Below, piece by piece: positions 25,203-33,567 of a stretch of DNA of 64,000 nucleotides. Source of the DNA: Gammaproteobacteria bacterium (GTDB lineage: Bacteria > Pseudomonadota > Gammaproteobacteria > Pseudomonadales > Pseudohongiellaceae); contig JAQWPL010000029.1 of NCBI GenBank assembly GCA_029245395.1, forward strand, positions 62,001 to 126,000. Direction: 5' to 3'. The notes beneath the pieces are model-generated. The model was not told the DNA's origin. It was given only the letters and a program-made list of their open reading frames with translations, and made no database searches. The translations under genes were made by a program, and so were the position numbers. The first letter of the stretch is position 1, and every line of letters begins with the position of its first letter.

Positions 25203-26279
25203 TTATAATTCAATATTACTTTGTATATAATTAATGATTGAATTGCTGGCTACATTAGATCCCAATTGAGTAAAATGTACCTCATCATAAAAAATATCAT
25301 TTGGTGAATTTTCAATAATCATTCTAGAAAAGTCGTCATATAAATCAATTGCAGAAATTCCTTCCTCACTTAGTTCACTTATTAATTTGGTTTCAATTCT
25401 GTTATTGAAATCAAAATATTCTGAATCCACAAACTGTATTTTGCTTGGAAGAAAAACTACCAATAATTTGGAATCGATTGATTCGCTAAATTGCTTCAGT
25501 TTATTGATGTATTCTAAAGTTACTTGATCCAAATAATCGTCATTAACTTTTTTTAACTCTTGATTGCCATTGCTCTGAGATTTAGGAAAGAAACTAGTAA
25601 TTTTATCAACCGAATATTTTAAAATCGTATTTGCTAGGCGTAAACTTCTGAATGACTTTAAAAAATCTTTAATGTTTTGTATCGTGCCGGCATTCGCTCC
25701 TTCATAGTAATCATAAATTTCCAAGTTTGAAATGTCAGCATTAAAGTATCTTCTATACGTATTTTGAGGATAGTCATTGAGACAGTAACCTAAAATAATC
25801 AGTTTTGTGTTATATGAATCTCTATATTTATCAATCAAATAATGATATTCCTGGACTGTATTTGAGCCAGGCATAGCAAAATTAAGCGTAGTAATTCCAA
25901 GTGCTGATTCAATATAATTGTCAATAGCATATTCGTTCGATAAAGAAACCCCTGCGGCAACTGAATCACCTAACAAAATTATGCTGCTATCTAGATTCAA
26001 GTAATCTTTATATTCTTTTAGACCTTCCGAATTTGTTCCAAATGAATAATTTCCAAGTGGCCCTTCAATTGTCAAATCCAAATTAGGGTTAAATTCATAT
26101 AAATGATCCTTATTTCTTACGTCTCGATATAACAAGTTGTTTGTTTGATCAAATTCTTGTCTCTGTCGTACTTTTTCAGCAACCAATAGCCCAGTTTCCA
26201 ATATCAGTAAGCAATAGAATAGATATAAGGAAACTTTTACAAATTTAATTGTATATCTATTCCCTTTTGTTACAGACAT
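25203..26279 (-). CDS. Membrane-anchored SGNH/GDSL-type hydrolase-like protein
   Basis: This 358-residue protein has one N-terminal membrane helix (VSLYLFYCLLILETGLLVAE) and an outward SGNH-fold domain. Block I is SIILLGDSVAAGVSLSNEYA with the nucleophile Ser, GYCLNDYPQ supplies the Asn/Asp block, and YDEVHFTQLGSNVASN supplies the catalytic Asp-x-x-His near the end. Such proteins act as esterases or acyltransferases on glycans or lipids. It lies 25 bases after the carbamoyltransferase gene in the same minus-strand operon, suggesting that both modify the same exported molecule. AT-rich codon use differs from the flanking genes. Confidence 0.76.
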   Translation of the reverse strand: MSVTKGNRYTIKFVKVSLYLFYCLLILETGLLVAEKVRQRQEFDQTNNLLYRDVRNKDHLYEFNPNLDLTIEGPLGNYSFGTNSEGLKEYKDYLNLDSSIILLGDSVAAGVSLSNEYAIDNYIESALGITTLNFAMPGSNTVQEYHYLIDKYRDSYNTKLIILGYCLNDYPQNTYRRYFNADISNLEIYDYYEGANAGTIQNIKDFLKSFRSLRLANTILKYSVDKITSFFPKSQSNGNQELKKVNDDYLDQVTLEYINKLKQFSESIDSKLLVVFLPSKIQFVDSEYFDFNNRIETKLISELSEEGISAIDLYDDFSRMIIENSPNDIFYDEVHFTQLGSNVASNSIINYIQSNIEL

Positions 26280-26304
26280 AGCCAGCGAGCCCTCCTACAA
26301 TGTA

Positions 26305-28143
26305 TTAATCAAGATCATATTTATCTTCGTAGTTGTTTCTCAAATTTGTATCCTGATCTTCTTTGTGTAATACAAAATTATCAATAATTAACACATCAAG
26401 CTCAGTGCCCATAAAACAACGAAACGCATCTGCAGGTGAGCAAACAATAGGCTCTCCTCGTACATTGAATGAAGTGTTCACTAGAATAGGGCAGTTTGTA
26501 ATTTCATAAAAATATTTTAGTAAGTCGTAAAAGTAAGGATTGGTTTCTTTATCTACCGTATGAATCCGCGCACTGTAGTCTACATGAGTCACTGCTGGTA
26601 CTTCTGAACGCGCTACGTTCAATTTATCTATACCAAAAAGAGCATTTTCTTCATTTGTCATTTTATGACATTTTGATTTAACGACATCGGCAACAAATAG
26701 CATATAGGGACTATCGACATCCAATTCAAACCATTCATTCAATTTATCCCTCATTATACTTGGAGCAAATGGACGAAAACTTTCTCTGAACTTAACTTTC
26801 AGATTGAGTTGTTTCTGTACATAAGGGGAGCGCGGGTCTGCGATGATACTGCGTGCACCTAAAGAACGAGGACCAAACTCCATCCTTCCTTGCATCCAAC
26901 CAATCGCTTTACCATTTGCTAGAGCTTTCCCTGTTATTTGGATAATTTCTTGAAATTTATTTTTTTCATAATGAGCGCCTAAAGCAGATAATGCCGTTTT
27001 AATCTCGTTTTCTTCAAACTTTGGCCCCAAAAATGATCCTTGCATCTTATCTTGAGTAATTGCAGCAGTCCGAGGCTTTCGATACATTAAGTGATAGGCA
27101 GCTAGTGCTGCACCTAATGAACCACCAGCATCTCCAGATGCCGGCTGTATCCAAATGTTTTTAAAAATTCCCTCACGCAGCAATACACCATTCGCTACAC
27201 AATTAAGTGCAACACCTCCTGCCATGCATAGGTTCTCCTCTTGAGTTTCTTTGGCAATGCCTTTTGCTAATTTAACAATAATCTCTTCAGTGACCTTTTG
27301 AATAGATGCTGCTATATCCATTTCACGGTTCGTCAAGTCTGATTCTGGTTTCCTTGGGGGCGCACCAAAAAGTTTGTTGAAATTTTCATTGACCATCGTA
27401 AAGCCAGTACAATAATCAAAATAGTCCATATTAAGATGAAAGCTTCCATCTTCTTTTATATCGATCAGGTTTTCCTTTATTAATTTATAAAATCTGGGCT
27501 CTCCGTATGGGGCGAGCCCCATAACTTTGTATTCCCCAGAATTGACCCTAAACCCCGTGTAATAAGTGAATGCTGAATATAGGAGACCTATCGAATGCGG
27601 AAAATGGATTTCTTTGTAGACTTTCAAGTCATTTTCTATCCCTAGTGCCAAAGAAGTTGTAGACCATTCACCGACCCCATCTAATGTTAAAACTGCAGCT
27701 CGCTGAAATGGAGAGGGGTAATAGGCACTAGCAGCATGAGATAAATGATGTTCGGAAAAAAGAAGTTTTTCGTTCCAGTCAATGTTTTTCTCAAAAGTAT
27801 TTTCAATTTCCTTCAGAATTTGAGTTTTCTGAAACAGCTTATCTTTTAGCCATATTGGCATTACTTTAGAGAAATGGGTAAATCCACGAGGAGCAAATGC
27901 TAAATAAGTCTCTAATAGTCGCTCGAATTTCATGAACGGCTTATCATAAAAGACAATTGCGTCAATATTTTCGGGCTCTATTCCTGCCTGGGTAACACAA
28001 TATTGTATTGCGTTTGCAGGAAAGCTATCGTCATGCTTTTTGCGAGTGAATCGCTCCTCTTGGGCAGCTGCGACAATCGTTTCATCGTTGATCAAGCAAG
28101 CAGCGCTATCATGATAAAAAGCAGATATTCCTAATATATACAC
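26305..28143 (-). CDS. Carbamoyltransferase, NodU/CmcH (SxtI-like) family
   Basis: This 612-residue protein starts YILGISAFYHDSAACLINDE, the actin-like ATPase start of the carbamoyltransferase N-terminal domain. Later blocks are HHLSHAASAYYPSPF, AVLTLDGVGEWSTT, GEYKVMGLAPYGEPRFY, NLCMAGGVALNCVANGVLLR, IWIQPASGDAGGSLGAALAA and the C-terminal (YrdC-linked) FGPRSLGARSIIADPRSP and FNVRGEPIVC. The family transfers carbamoyl from carbamoyl phosphate, through carbamoyl-AMP, to a hydroxyl of a sugar or small molecule. The neighbours (DUF5989 and SxtJ-like) are the usual companions. It lies seven bases after the DUF5989 stop. Confidence 0.92.
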   Translation of the reverse strand: MYILGISAFYHDSAACLINDETIVAAAQEERFTRKKHDDSFPANAIQYCVTQAGIEPENIDAIVFYDKPFMKFERLLETYLAFAPRGFTHFSKVMPIWLKDKLFQKTQILKEIENTFEKNIDWNEKLLFSEHHLSHAASAYYPSPFQRAAVLTLDGVGEWSTTSLALGIENDLKVYKEIHFPHSIGLLYSAFTYYTGFRVNSGEYKVMGLAPYGEPRFYKLIKENLIDIKEDGSFHLNMDYFDYCTGFTMVNENFNKLFGAPPRKPESDLTNREMDIAASIQKVTEEIIVKLAKGIAKETQEENLCMAGGVALNCVANGVLLREGIFKNIWIQPASGDAGGSLGAALAAYHLMYRKPRTAAITQDKMQGSFLGPKFEENEIKTALSALGAHYEKNKFQEIIQITGKALANGKAIGWMQGRMEFGPRSLGARSIIADPRSPYVQKQLNLKVKFRESFRPFAPSIMRDKLNEWFELDVDSPYMLFVADVVKSKCHKMTNEENALFGIDKLNVARSEVPAVTHVDYSARIHTVDKETNPYFYDLLKYFYEITNCPILVNTSFNVRGEPIVCSPADAFRCFMGTELDVLIIDNFVLHKEDQDTNLRNNYEDKYDLD

Positions 28144-28150
28144 AATTAGG

Positions 28151-28300
28151 CTAAAACAAAGTGTAAATAAATGGCGCTAATACTGAACCTTCTGCAAAAA
28201 TTAGTAATCCTCCAACAAGTAACATTACCGCTAATATAGGCACCAGCCAAAGTTTTTTTCGTGATTTCAGGAATCTCCAGAGCTCTAAAATTATTTCCAT
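28151..28300 (-). CDS. DUF5989 family single-helix membrane protein (SxtK-like)
   Basis: This 49-residue gene starts with MEIILELWRFLKSRKKLWLV, continues PILAVMLLVGGLLIFAEGS and ends VLAPFIYTLF. That is the full DUF5989 pattern: a short basic start, one membrane helix and an AEGSxxAPFIYTLF end. AGGA lies about 12 bases before the ATG. It sits 12 bases after the SxtJ-like gene and seven bases before the carbamoyltransferase, a fixed arrangement in many bacteria. Its function is unknown; it is presumably a small membrane partner of the carbamoyltransferase. Confidence 0.88.
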   Translation of the reverse strand: MEIILELWRFLKSRKKLWLVPILAVMLLVGGLLIFAEGSVLAPFIYTLF

Positions 28301-28312
28301 TTTTGTAAATTC

Positions 28313-28708
28313 CTAGAATTGATTTTTAAATGAGTCGCCGGCAGGGCCAAGCGGGTCTCGCCTGGTCCAGTAACTTTCTTTATTTTTGCTCTTGAGATTT
28401 AGTTCATCCCTACCGAAAATTCTTGTGATAACGGAAACTGGTGTTATCAATCCAAAATAAATAATAGCCATCATAATAGGCCGGGCGATAATGCTAAGAA
28501 TAAATCCAATACTCATCCATATTTTGTTGAATGGCGTCAGTATATTTGGTTTTGTGAAAGAAATTCCCAAAATCAGAATACTCGGTATCATTAACAACCA
28601 AAGTCTGTCATTGCTGTACCCCAGATAAATACCTAGAATAAATAGTACTGTGGCTAAAAATATACCAAAGTTTTTATTATTGGGGAGCTTGATATCATCA
28701 AATTTCAT
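28313..28708 (-). CDS. SxtJ family membrane protein
   Basis: This 131-residue protein has three or four hydrophobic segments (FGIFLATVLFILGIYLGY, LWLLMIPSILILGISFT, PFNKIWMSIGFILSIIARPI and AIIYFGLITPVSVITRIFG) and the C-terminal SYWTRRDPLGPAGDSFKNQF typical of SxtJ-like proteins. The name comes from the cyanobacterial saxitoxin locus, where similar genes accompany the carbamoyltransferase SxtI. Homologues are widespread in organisms that make no toxin. It is the first gene of the four-gene operon; the stretch 28709-28826 upstream should carry the promoter. Confidence 0.83.
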   Translation of the reverse strand: MKFDDIKLPNNKNFGIFLATVLFILGIYLGYSNDRLWLLMIPSILILGISFTKPNILTPFNKIWMSIGFILSIIARPIMMAIIYFGLITPVSVITRIFGRDELNLKSKNKESYWTRRDPLGPAGDSFKNQF

Positions 28709-28826
28709 TTACAACTCACTCTTTCATACAAGGATTATATTTCAATGGGGGTTATTAAAATATACAAACTTTTATTTTCCAAAAGTATTTGTAGGAGGCG
28801 TTATTGGACTGTTAAAAACTGAAATT

Positions 28827-28913
28827 TGGTGCCCAGAAGAGGACTTGAACCTCCACGACCTTTCGATCACTAGCACCTGAAGCTAGCGCGTCTACCAATT
28901 CCGCCACCTGGGC
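28827..28913 (-). tRNA. tRNA-Leu (anticodon CAG)
   Basis: Reading the minus strand, the acceptor GCCCAGG pairs with TCTGGGC, the anticodon arm CTAGC-TTCAGGT-GCTAG exposes CAG, a long class II variable arm (GATC-GAAA-GGTC) is present, the T arm is GGAGG-TTCAAGT-CCTCT, and CCA is encoded. This is a complete leucine tRNA. Its 3' end marks the right boundary of the AT-rich island. Confidence 0.96.
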
Positions 28914-28951
28914 ATTAAGGAGGGGGCTGTGCCAATCGGCACGAGGGGCGC

Positions 28952-28980
28952 ACTTTACCCATAGAGCCAGTCCCTGTCAA
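28952..28980 (-). promoter_or_regulatory. Promoter of tRNA-Leu
   Basis: On the minus strand TTGACA is followed after 17 bases by TAAAGT, then a GC-rich discriminator (GCGCCCC) as in stringently controlled stable RNA promoters. It lies about 40 bases upstream of the tRNA. Confidence 0.7.
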
Positions 28981-29031
28981 TAATGCACAAAAGCCGATTC
29001 AGAGAAGGATTAAGAGCACTATAAATGGCAT

Positions 29032-29057
29032 AAGGGCGACCTGCTGGTCGCCCTTTT
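29032..29057 (-). terminator. Hairpin terminator after the MBL hydrolase gene
   Basis: AAGGGCGACC and GGTCGCCCTT form a 10-bp stem around TGCT, 17 bases after the stop of the minus-strand gene. T-runs are short (TTTT on the plus side), so the efficiency and direction are uncertain. Confidence 0.6.
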
Positions 29058-29073
29058 ATGCTACTCGAATTGC

Positions 29074-29808
29074 TTAGTACCAGTCGCCTTCACGCACTTC
29101 TATACCGTCATCAATCAGGCCCGTAAACAGCGCCAGGTCACTACCACGATAATGGTAGGGATAGACGATACCGGGACGAAATGCATTGACCGCATCGGCC
29201 GCCTGGCCCTCGGTCATGGTGAAAGGCAAATTGAAACAGACAAAAGCCACATCAATATTTTCCAGAACGCGCATTTCAGGAATGTCTTCAGTATCCCCGC
29301 TAATATAGACCCGGGTTTCTCCAAACGTAACTACATAGCCGTTGCCCCTGCCCTTGTCGTGATACTGCAAACGCTCTTCAGTAAGGTTGTACATAGGAAT
29401 GGCTTCTAATTTCAGGCCAAGTCTCTCCATGATCGCATCATTTTGCATAATCAATGTTTGTGCTTTTATGGAAGCCGGCAGCTGTTCCTTGACTGCTGCT
29501 GGGGCAATAATCAGGGCAGTGCCCGCCAGCCCCGCCAACGTGTCTGCATCCAAATGATCTCCATGGGTGTCTGTGACCAGGATAAGGTCCGGGCGCGGCA
29601 AACCATCATAGGCGCCAACACCGCCCACTGGGTCCACGTAAACTGTTTTGTTATCCCATCTCATGACAAAAGAGGCATGGGTTACAGGATGAATAACCAG
29701 GTTGCCCTTATTTGTGGGCACTGTGCTGCCGGTCATCATCTGGGCATGGGCACTGGTCGCCAGTACTAAAAAGGCAGCGCATGATAAGAATCTGGTAAAA
29801 GGACTCAT
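29074..29808 (-). CDS. Secreted MBL-fold metallo-hydrolase
   Basis: The ATG at 29808 is chosen: GGAGAG lies upstream and a signal peptide follows (FTRFLSCAAFLVLATSAHA). The product of 244 residues is of the UlaG/L-ascorbate lactonase-like MBL group: VIHPVTHASFVMRWDNKTVY, TDTHGDHLDADTL (the canonical HxHxDH is here THGDHLD), VYISGDTEDIPEM and YPYHYRG at the end. The substrate is unknown. The first metal-motif His is replaced by Thr, so metal loading may differ from classic lactamases. Confidence 0.8.
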   Translation of the reverse strand: MSPFTRFLSCAAFLVLATSAHAQMMTGSTVPTNKGNLVIHPVTHASFVMRWDNKTVYVDPVGGVGAYDGLPRPDLILVTDTHGDHLDADTLAGLAGTALIIAPAAVKEQLPASIKAQTLIMQNDAIMERLGLKLEAIPMYNLTEERLQYHDKGRGNGYVVTFGETRVYISGDTEDIPEMRVLENIDVAFVCFNLPFTMTEGQAADAVNAFRPGIVYPYHYRGSDLALFTGLIDDGIEVREGDWY

Positions 29809-29942
29809 AGGATTACTCTCCAATATCGATATTCGGTCAAAAATTAATTTAGTAGAAAGCGAAGACTAATCCTGCCCGGCCACAGCGTCAATGAGGTTTC
29901 TCAATAACAGGTGTATACTCCTTTGCCATTGATGCACCCGCC

Positions 29943-32426
29943 ATGACTCGTATGTCCAAACAAAAAGCCATTAACGATCCTCACGCCACCCGCGAGGCCG
30001 CCAAGTACAGCAACCCTATCCCTAGCCGAGAATTTATTCTGGAACACCTGGAGAATCGGGGCGAGCCCGCTCAATTCAATATCCTGTGCCGAGAACTGCA
30101 ACTGGAAAGCCACGAAGCCTGTGATGCTTTGGACAAGCGGCTCAATGCCATGTGCCGGGCTGGACAGGTGATATGTAGTCGCGCCGGCACTTATGGCCTG
30201 GTAATCAAGATGGACCTGGTGAAAGGCCGGGTGATGGGAAACAAGGACGGTTTCGGCTTTTTGATTCCTGAGGGCGGCGGAGGCGATTTATACCTGAGTC
30301 CTCGCCAGATGCAGAAGGTCTTTGATGGCGATACTGTATTAGCGCGTGTTGATGGCGAGGATCGACGCGGACGCAAGGAAGGCAAGATCGTAGAAGTGCT
30401 GGAGCATAAAAGCTCCAGCCTGGTCGGGCGTTTTTACAAGGAAGCTGGTGCTGGTGTGGTAGTTCCCCATAACAAGCGCATATCCCATGAAATCCTGATT
30501 TCAAAAAAACACCGCAAAGGCGCAAAGGACGGCGATTTTGTCATGGTGGAAGTCACCCGCTTTCCCGAAGGGCATCGCAAGGCCACCGGTGAAATTGTCG
30601 AAGTGCTAGGAGATGTCTCCACGCCGGGGATGGAAATCGATGTGGCATTGCGTGCCCATGACATTCCCCATGAATGGCCAGCAGGCACAAAGAAAGAACT
30701 AGCTCGCTTGCCAGACGCACCTGAAAAGAATGAGACCCGGCACCGTGTGGATTACCGCAACCTGCCTTTCGTCACCATTGACGGTGAGGATGCCAAGGAT
30801 TTTGATGATGCCGTGTACTGTGAACGCACCGGCAAAGGGTCGACACTGTATGTGGCTATTGCCGATGTCAGTCATTATGTCGGCGTGGGCTCTGTTCTGG
30901 ACAATGAAGCCCGCAATCGCGGCAACTCTGTATATTTTCCAGGGCATGTTGTGCCCATGCTGCCGGAGCAGCTGTCCAATGGTCTGTGTTCCCTGCGCCC
31001 AGATGTAGACCGGTTGGTGATGGTCTGCAAAATGGATCTCAACAATTCAGGTACCGTTACCGGCTACCAGTTTTCTGAAGGCGTGATTCACTCACATGCC
31101 CGCATGACCTATACCGAAGTAGCGGCGCTGATTCAAAAGCCTGCCAATGACACCGAAACGCATACCCAACAGCGCATGCAGGAAAAATATGCGGCCGTTG
31201 GTGATGACATCAAGGCCTTGTATGAGCTTTACCTCACCTTGCGCCAGTCCAGAGAGAAACGCGGGGCACTGGATTTTGAAACAGTAGAAACGCGGATGGT
31301 CTTTACCAAGGAAAGGAAGCTGGCTGAAATCCTGGAAGTAGAACGCAATGATGCGCACCGCCTGATTGAAGAATGCATGTTGTGCGCCAATGTGTGCACA
31401 GCCCAGCTGTTCCTGGAATTAAAGCAGCCAGCCTTGTATCGCGTGCATGTCGGACCCAACCCTGAAAAAGTCGAGAATTTGTATGACTTTCTGCGCGGCA
31501 TTGGCATTGGTCTGGCACGCAAAGAAAACCCCACAACCACGGATTACCAGATAATACTCAAACGCCTGGCGGAACGGCCGGATCGCCTGTTGCTGCAAAC
31601 CATGGTCATCCGCTCTTTGATGCAGGCCATTTATGACCCGGACAATATTGGTCATTTCGGGCTGGGCTTTGACGCCTATACCCACTTTACTTCGCCTATT
31701 CGTCGTTATCCTGACTTGCTGGTGCACAGGGCAATACGCCACCTGATCCGCAGTAAAACCAATATCCATCTGCACAAGGTTAAAGGGGCAAGTTCCCTCA
31801 ATAAAAATACCATATACCCTTATGGCCTTGGCGAGCTGTCCGAACTGGGTGGTCACCTGTCGGGCTGCGAGCGTCGCGCCGATGCTGCCAGCTACGATGT
31901 GGTCGACTGGCTTAAGTGTGAATATATCCAGCAGCATATTGGCGACTCATTTGACGGTACCATTACAACCGTCACCAATTTCGGCGTGTTTGTAGAACTG
32001 GACAATATTCATATCGATGGCCTGGTTCACGTCACAGCACTGCGTAATGACTATTACCATTTCGATCAAATAGCCCACACCCTGACTGGCGAGCGTACCG
32101 GTGACAGTTTTCATCTGGGTGATCGGGTTCAGGTTCAGGTGTCCCGGGTCGACATGGAGAATCACAAGATCGACCTGCAGCTGTTAGAAATACTGGAGAG
32201 CAACAAAACCTCTGCGCCAGTGCCACAGCGAGACAGACAGTCACAGCGAGATAAAAAACCACAGGGAAAAGGCAAGACTCGAAAAAAGATTCGTAAGAAA
32301 AAAGGCGCCGGGCAAAATCCAGCCGCGAAAGAAAAGAAAACACCTGATAATAAAAGCAGTAATAAAAACAGTAGTAACAGGAACAGTAATAGAAAGAAAA
32401 ATAAAAACAGACGTAGGAAAAAATGA
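29943..32426 (+). CDS. rnr: Ribonuclease R
   Basis: This 827-residue 3'-5' exoribonuclease has, in order, an N-terminal winged helix (AAKYSNPIPSREFILEHLEN), cold-shock domains (GRVMGNKDGFGFLIPEGGG), the RNB catalytic domain (PFVTIDGEDAKDFDDAVYCE with catalytic Asp residues, HFTSPIRRYPDLLVHRAI) and an S1 domain (GTITTVTNFGVFVELDNIHI). A long Lys/Ser/Asn-rich basic tail follows (about the last 75 residues). RNase R degrades structured RNA. The ATG at 29943 is followed in frame by another ATG at 29952; either may be used. The gene overlaps rlmB by four bases. Confidence 0.96.
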   Translation: MTRMSKQKAINDPHATREAAKYSNPIPSREFILEHLENRGEPAQFNILCRELQLESHEACDALDKRLNAMCRAGQVICSRAGTYGLVIKMDLVKGRVMGNKDGFGFLIPEGGGGDLYLSPRQMQKVFDGDTVLARVDGEDRRGRKEGKIVEVLEHKSSSLVGRFYKEAGAGVVVPHNKRISHEILISKKHRKGAKDGDFVMVEVTRFPEGHRKATGEIVEVLGDVSTPGMEIDVALRAHDIPHEWPAGTKKELARLPDAPEKNETRHRVDYRNLPFVTIDGEDAKDFDDAVYCERTGKGSTLYVAIADVSHYVGVGSVLDNEARNRGNSVYFPGHVVPMLPEQLSNGLCSLRPDVDRLVMVCKMDLNNSGTVTGYQFSEGVIHSHARMTYTEVAALIQKPANDTETHTQQRMQEKYAAVGDDIKALYELYLTLRQSREKRGALDFETVETRMVFTKERKLAEILEVERNDAHRLIEECMLCANVCTAQLFLELKQPALYRVHVGPNPEKVENLYDFLRGIGIGLARKENPTTTDYQIILKRLAERPDRLLLQTMVIRSLMQAIYDPDNIGHFGLGFDAYTHFTSPIRRYPDLLVHRAIRHLIRSKTNIHLHKVKGASSLNKNTIYPYGLGELSELGGHLSGCERRADAASYDVVDWLKCEYIQQHIGDSFDGTITTVTNFGVFVELDNIHIDGLVHVTALRNDYYHFDQIAHTLTGERTGDSFHLGDRVQVQVSRVDMENHKIDLQLLEILESNKTSAPVPQRDRQSQRDKKPQGKGKTRKKIRKKKGAGQNPAAKEKKTPDNKSSNKNSSNRNSNRKKNKNRRRKK

Positions 32427-33172
32427 GCAAGCTTGATCAGGTCTATGGCATTCATGCCGTTGACAGTCTGCTGTCCCATCACAGCGCTGCCGTGGTGCAA
32501 CTTTATGTACAGGCGGACCGCAGAGAAAAAAAAGACAAACGCCTGCAGGGAATCCTGACCAGTGCGGCCAGTGCCAACATTCCGATTCAGGATTGCAGCA
32601 GAGCCGAACTGGATGACTTATGTCCCCAGGTTCATCAGGGCATTGTTGCCCTGTGCAAACCGTTGAATCTGGAAAGGCATGAAAAAGACCTGGACGCCCT
32701 GTTAGACGGACTCGATCACCCACCTTTCCTGCTAATCCTTGATGGGGTTACCGACCCCCATAACCTGGGCGCCTGCCTGCGCTCCGCCGAAGCTGCAGGG
32801 GTTGATGCCGTCATTGTGCCCAAGGACAAATCAGTGCAGCTCAACCCCACAGTACGCAAAGTGGCTAGTGGCGCAGCGGAGATCATCCCTTTTATACCTG
32901 TTACCAACTTGTCCCGAACTTTACAAAGTTTGCAGCAAAAAGGAATCTGGCTTTTCGGCGCGGCAGAAGAAGCAGAGCAATCTCTGTATGCAGCTGACCT
33001 GAAAGGACCCGTTGCCATTGTGCTTGGTTCAGAAGGCAAAGGGCTAAGAAGACTGACACGGGAGAACTGCGACACCCTTGTTGCCATTCCCATGGCAGGA
33101 GAGGTATCAAGCCTCAATGTCTCGGTATCCGCAGGCATCTGCCTTTTCGAAGCGGTTCGACAAAGAAAGTAG
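32423..33172 (+). CDS. rlmB: 23S rRNA (guanosine-2'-O-)-methyltransferase RlmB
   Basis: This 249-residue SPOUT methyltransferase starts YGIHAVDSLLSHHSAAVVQL and has the substrate-binding N-terminal domain, then FLLILDGVTDPHNLGACLRS, VASGAAEIIPFIPVTNLSRT, VLGSEGKGLRRLTRENCDTL and IPMAGEVSSLNVSVSAGICL, the knot motifs. It methylates G2251 of 23S rRNA in the peptidyl transferase region. The ATG overlaps the rnr stop (ATGA), the usual rnr-rlmB coupling. Confidence 0.96.
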   Translation: MSKLDQVYGIHAVDSLLSHHSAAVVQLYVQADRREKKDKRLQGILTSAASANIPIQDCSRAELDDLCPQVHQGIVALCKPLNLERHEKDLDALLDGLDHPPFLLILDGVTDPHNLGACLRSAEAAGVDAVIVPKDKSVQLNPTVRKVASGAAEIIPFIPVTNLSRTLQSLQQKGIWLFGAAEEAEQSLYAADLKGPVAIVLGSEGKGLRRLTRENCDTLVAIPMAGEVSSLNVSVSAGICLFEAVRQRK

Positions 33173-33261
33173 CCGCTACTCTCGCCTGCTTAAAGCAAGC
33201 AGCGGCAGATTAGGCAATCCTCTCCTATACTGAAATAACCCTCCCACAATTCTTCTGATGC

Positions 33262-33282
33262 GTGTTGCGCATTACGCAACAC
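33262..33282. promoter_or_regulatory. Inverted repeat upstream of higBA (candidate HigA operator)
   Basis: GTGTTGCG and CGCAACAC are perfect arms around CATTA. The repeat ends seven bases before the higB ATG. HigA-type antitoxins repress by binding such a site; binding is inferred. Confidence 0.6.
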
Positions 33283-33288
33283 TTGGTT

Positions 33289-33567
33289 ATGATCAAATCT
33301 TTCCGCCACAAAGGGCTGGCTCTCCTTTTCATATCGGGGAGCAGAAAAAGTATCTTCCAAACCCATTCTGAAAAATTGCAAATGCAGCTCGCTTCACTGG
33401 ATACCGCAACCGAGATACAGGACATAGACATTAATGGATATAACCTGCATGCACTGAAAGGAGTTAGAAAAGAAACATGGGCTATCAAAGTAAACGCAAA
33501 CTGGCGCCTTACTTTTCAATTTCGTGACAGCAATGCATACAGGGTAAATTTCGAGGATTATCACTGA
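33289..33567 (+). CDS. higB: HigB-type toxin (RelE/ParE superfamily)
   Basis: This 92-residue protein starts MIKSFRHKGLALLFISGS and has DINGYNLHALKGVRKETWAI, KVNANWRLTFQFRDSNAYRV and the closing NFEDYH, the classic HigB (plasmid killer) signature with basic catalytic residues. HigB cleaves mRNA on the ribosome. The first ATG is chosen because it follows the operator; an upstream TTG-type extension at 33262 would overlap it. The stop overlaps the antitoxin start by one base. Confidence 0.9.
   Translation: MIKSFRHKGLALLFISGSRKSIFQTHSEKLQMQLASLDTATEIQDIDINGYNLHALKGVRKETWAIKVNANWRLTFQFRDSNAYRVNFEDYH

Larger units (their letters stand above)
24750..28837. mobile_element. AT-rich genomic island inserted at the 3' end of tRNA-Leu(CAG)
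   Basis: TTGGTGCCCAGA, the end of the tRNA-Leu gene read on this strand, occurs at 28826-28837 and again exactly at 24750-24761, with further partial similarity (17 of 21 bases). The DNA between is visibly AT-richer than the flanks and holds the SGNH, carbamoyltransferase, DUF5989 and SxtJ-like genes. This is the layout of an island that integrated into a tRNA 3' end. No integrase gene is seen within it, so it would be a decayed or passively fixed element. Confidence 0.55.

Noticed and set aside
25203-28708. A saxitoxin-type biosynthetic locus
   Set aside because: Only carbamoyltransferase, SxtJ-like and DUF5989 homologues are present. The polyketide, amidinotransferase and tailoring genes are missing, and this trio occurs widely without toxin production.
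31419-31937. A 172-codon minus-strand frame inside rnr
   Set aside because: It is antisense to a highly conserved gene and its product has no family features.
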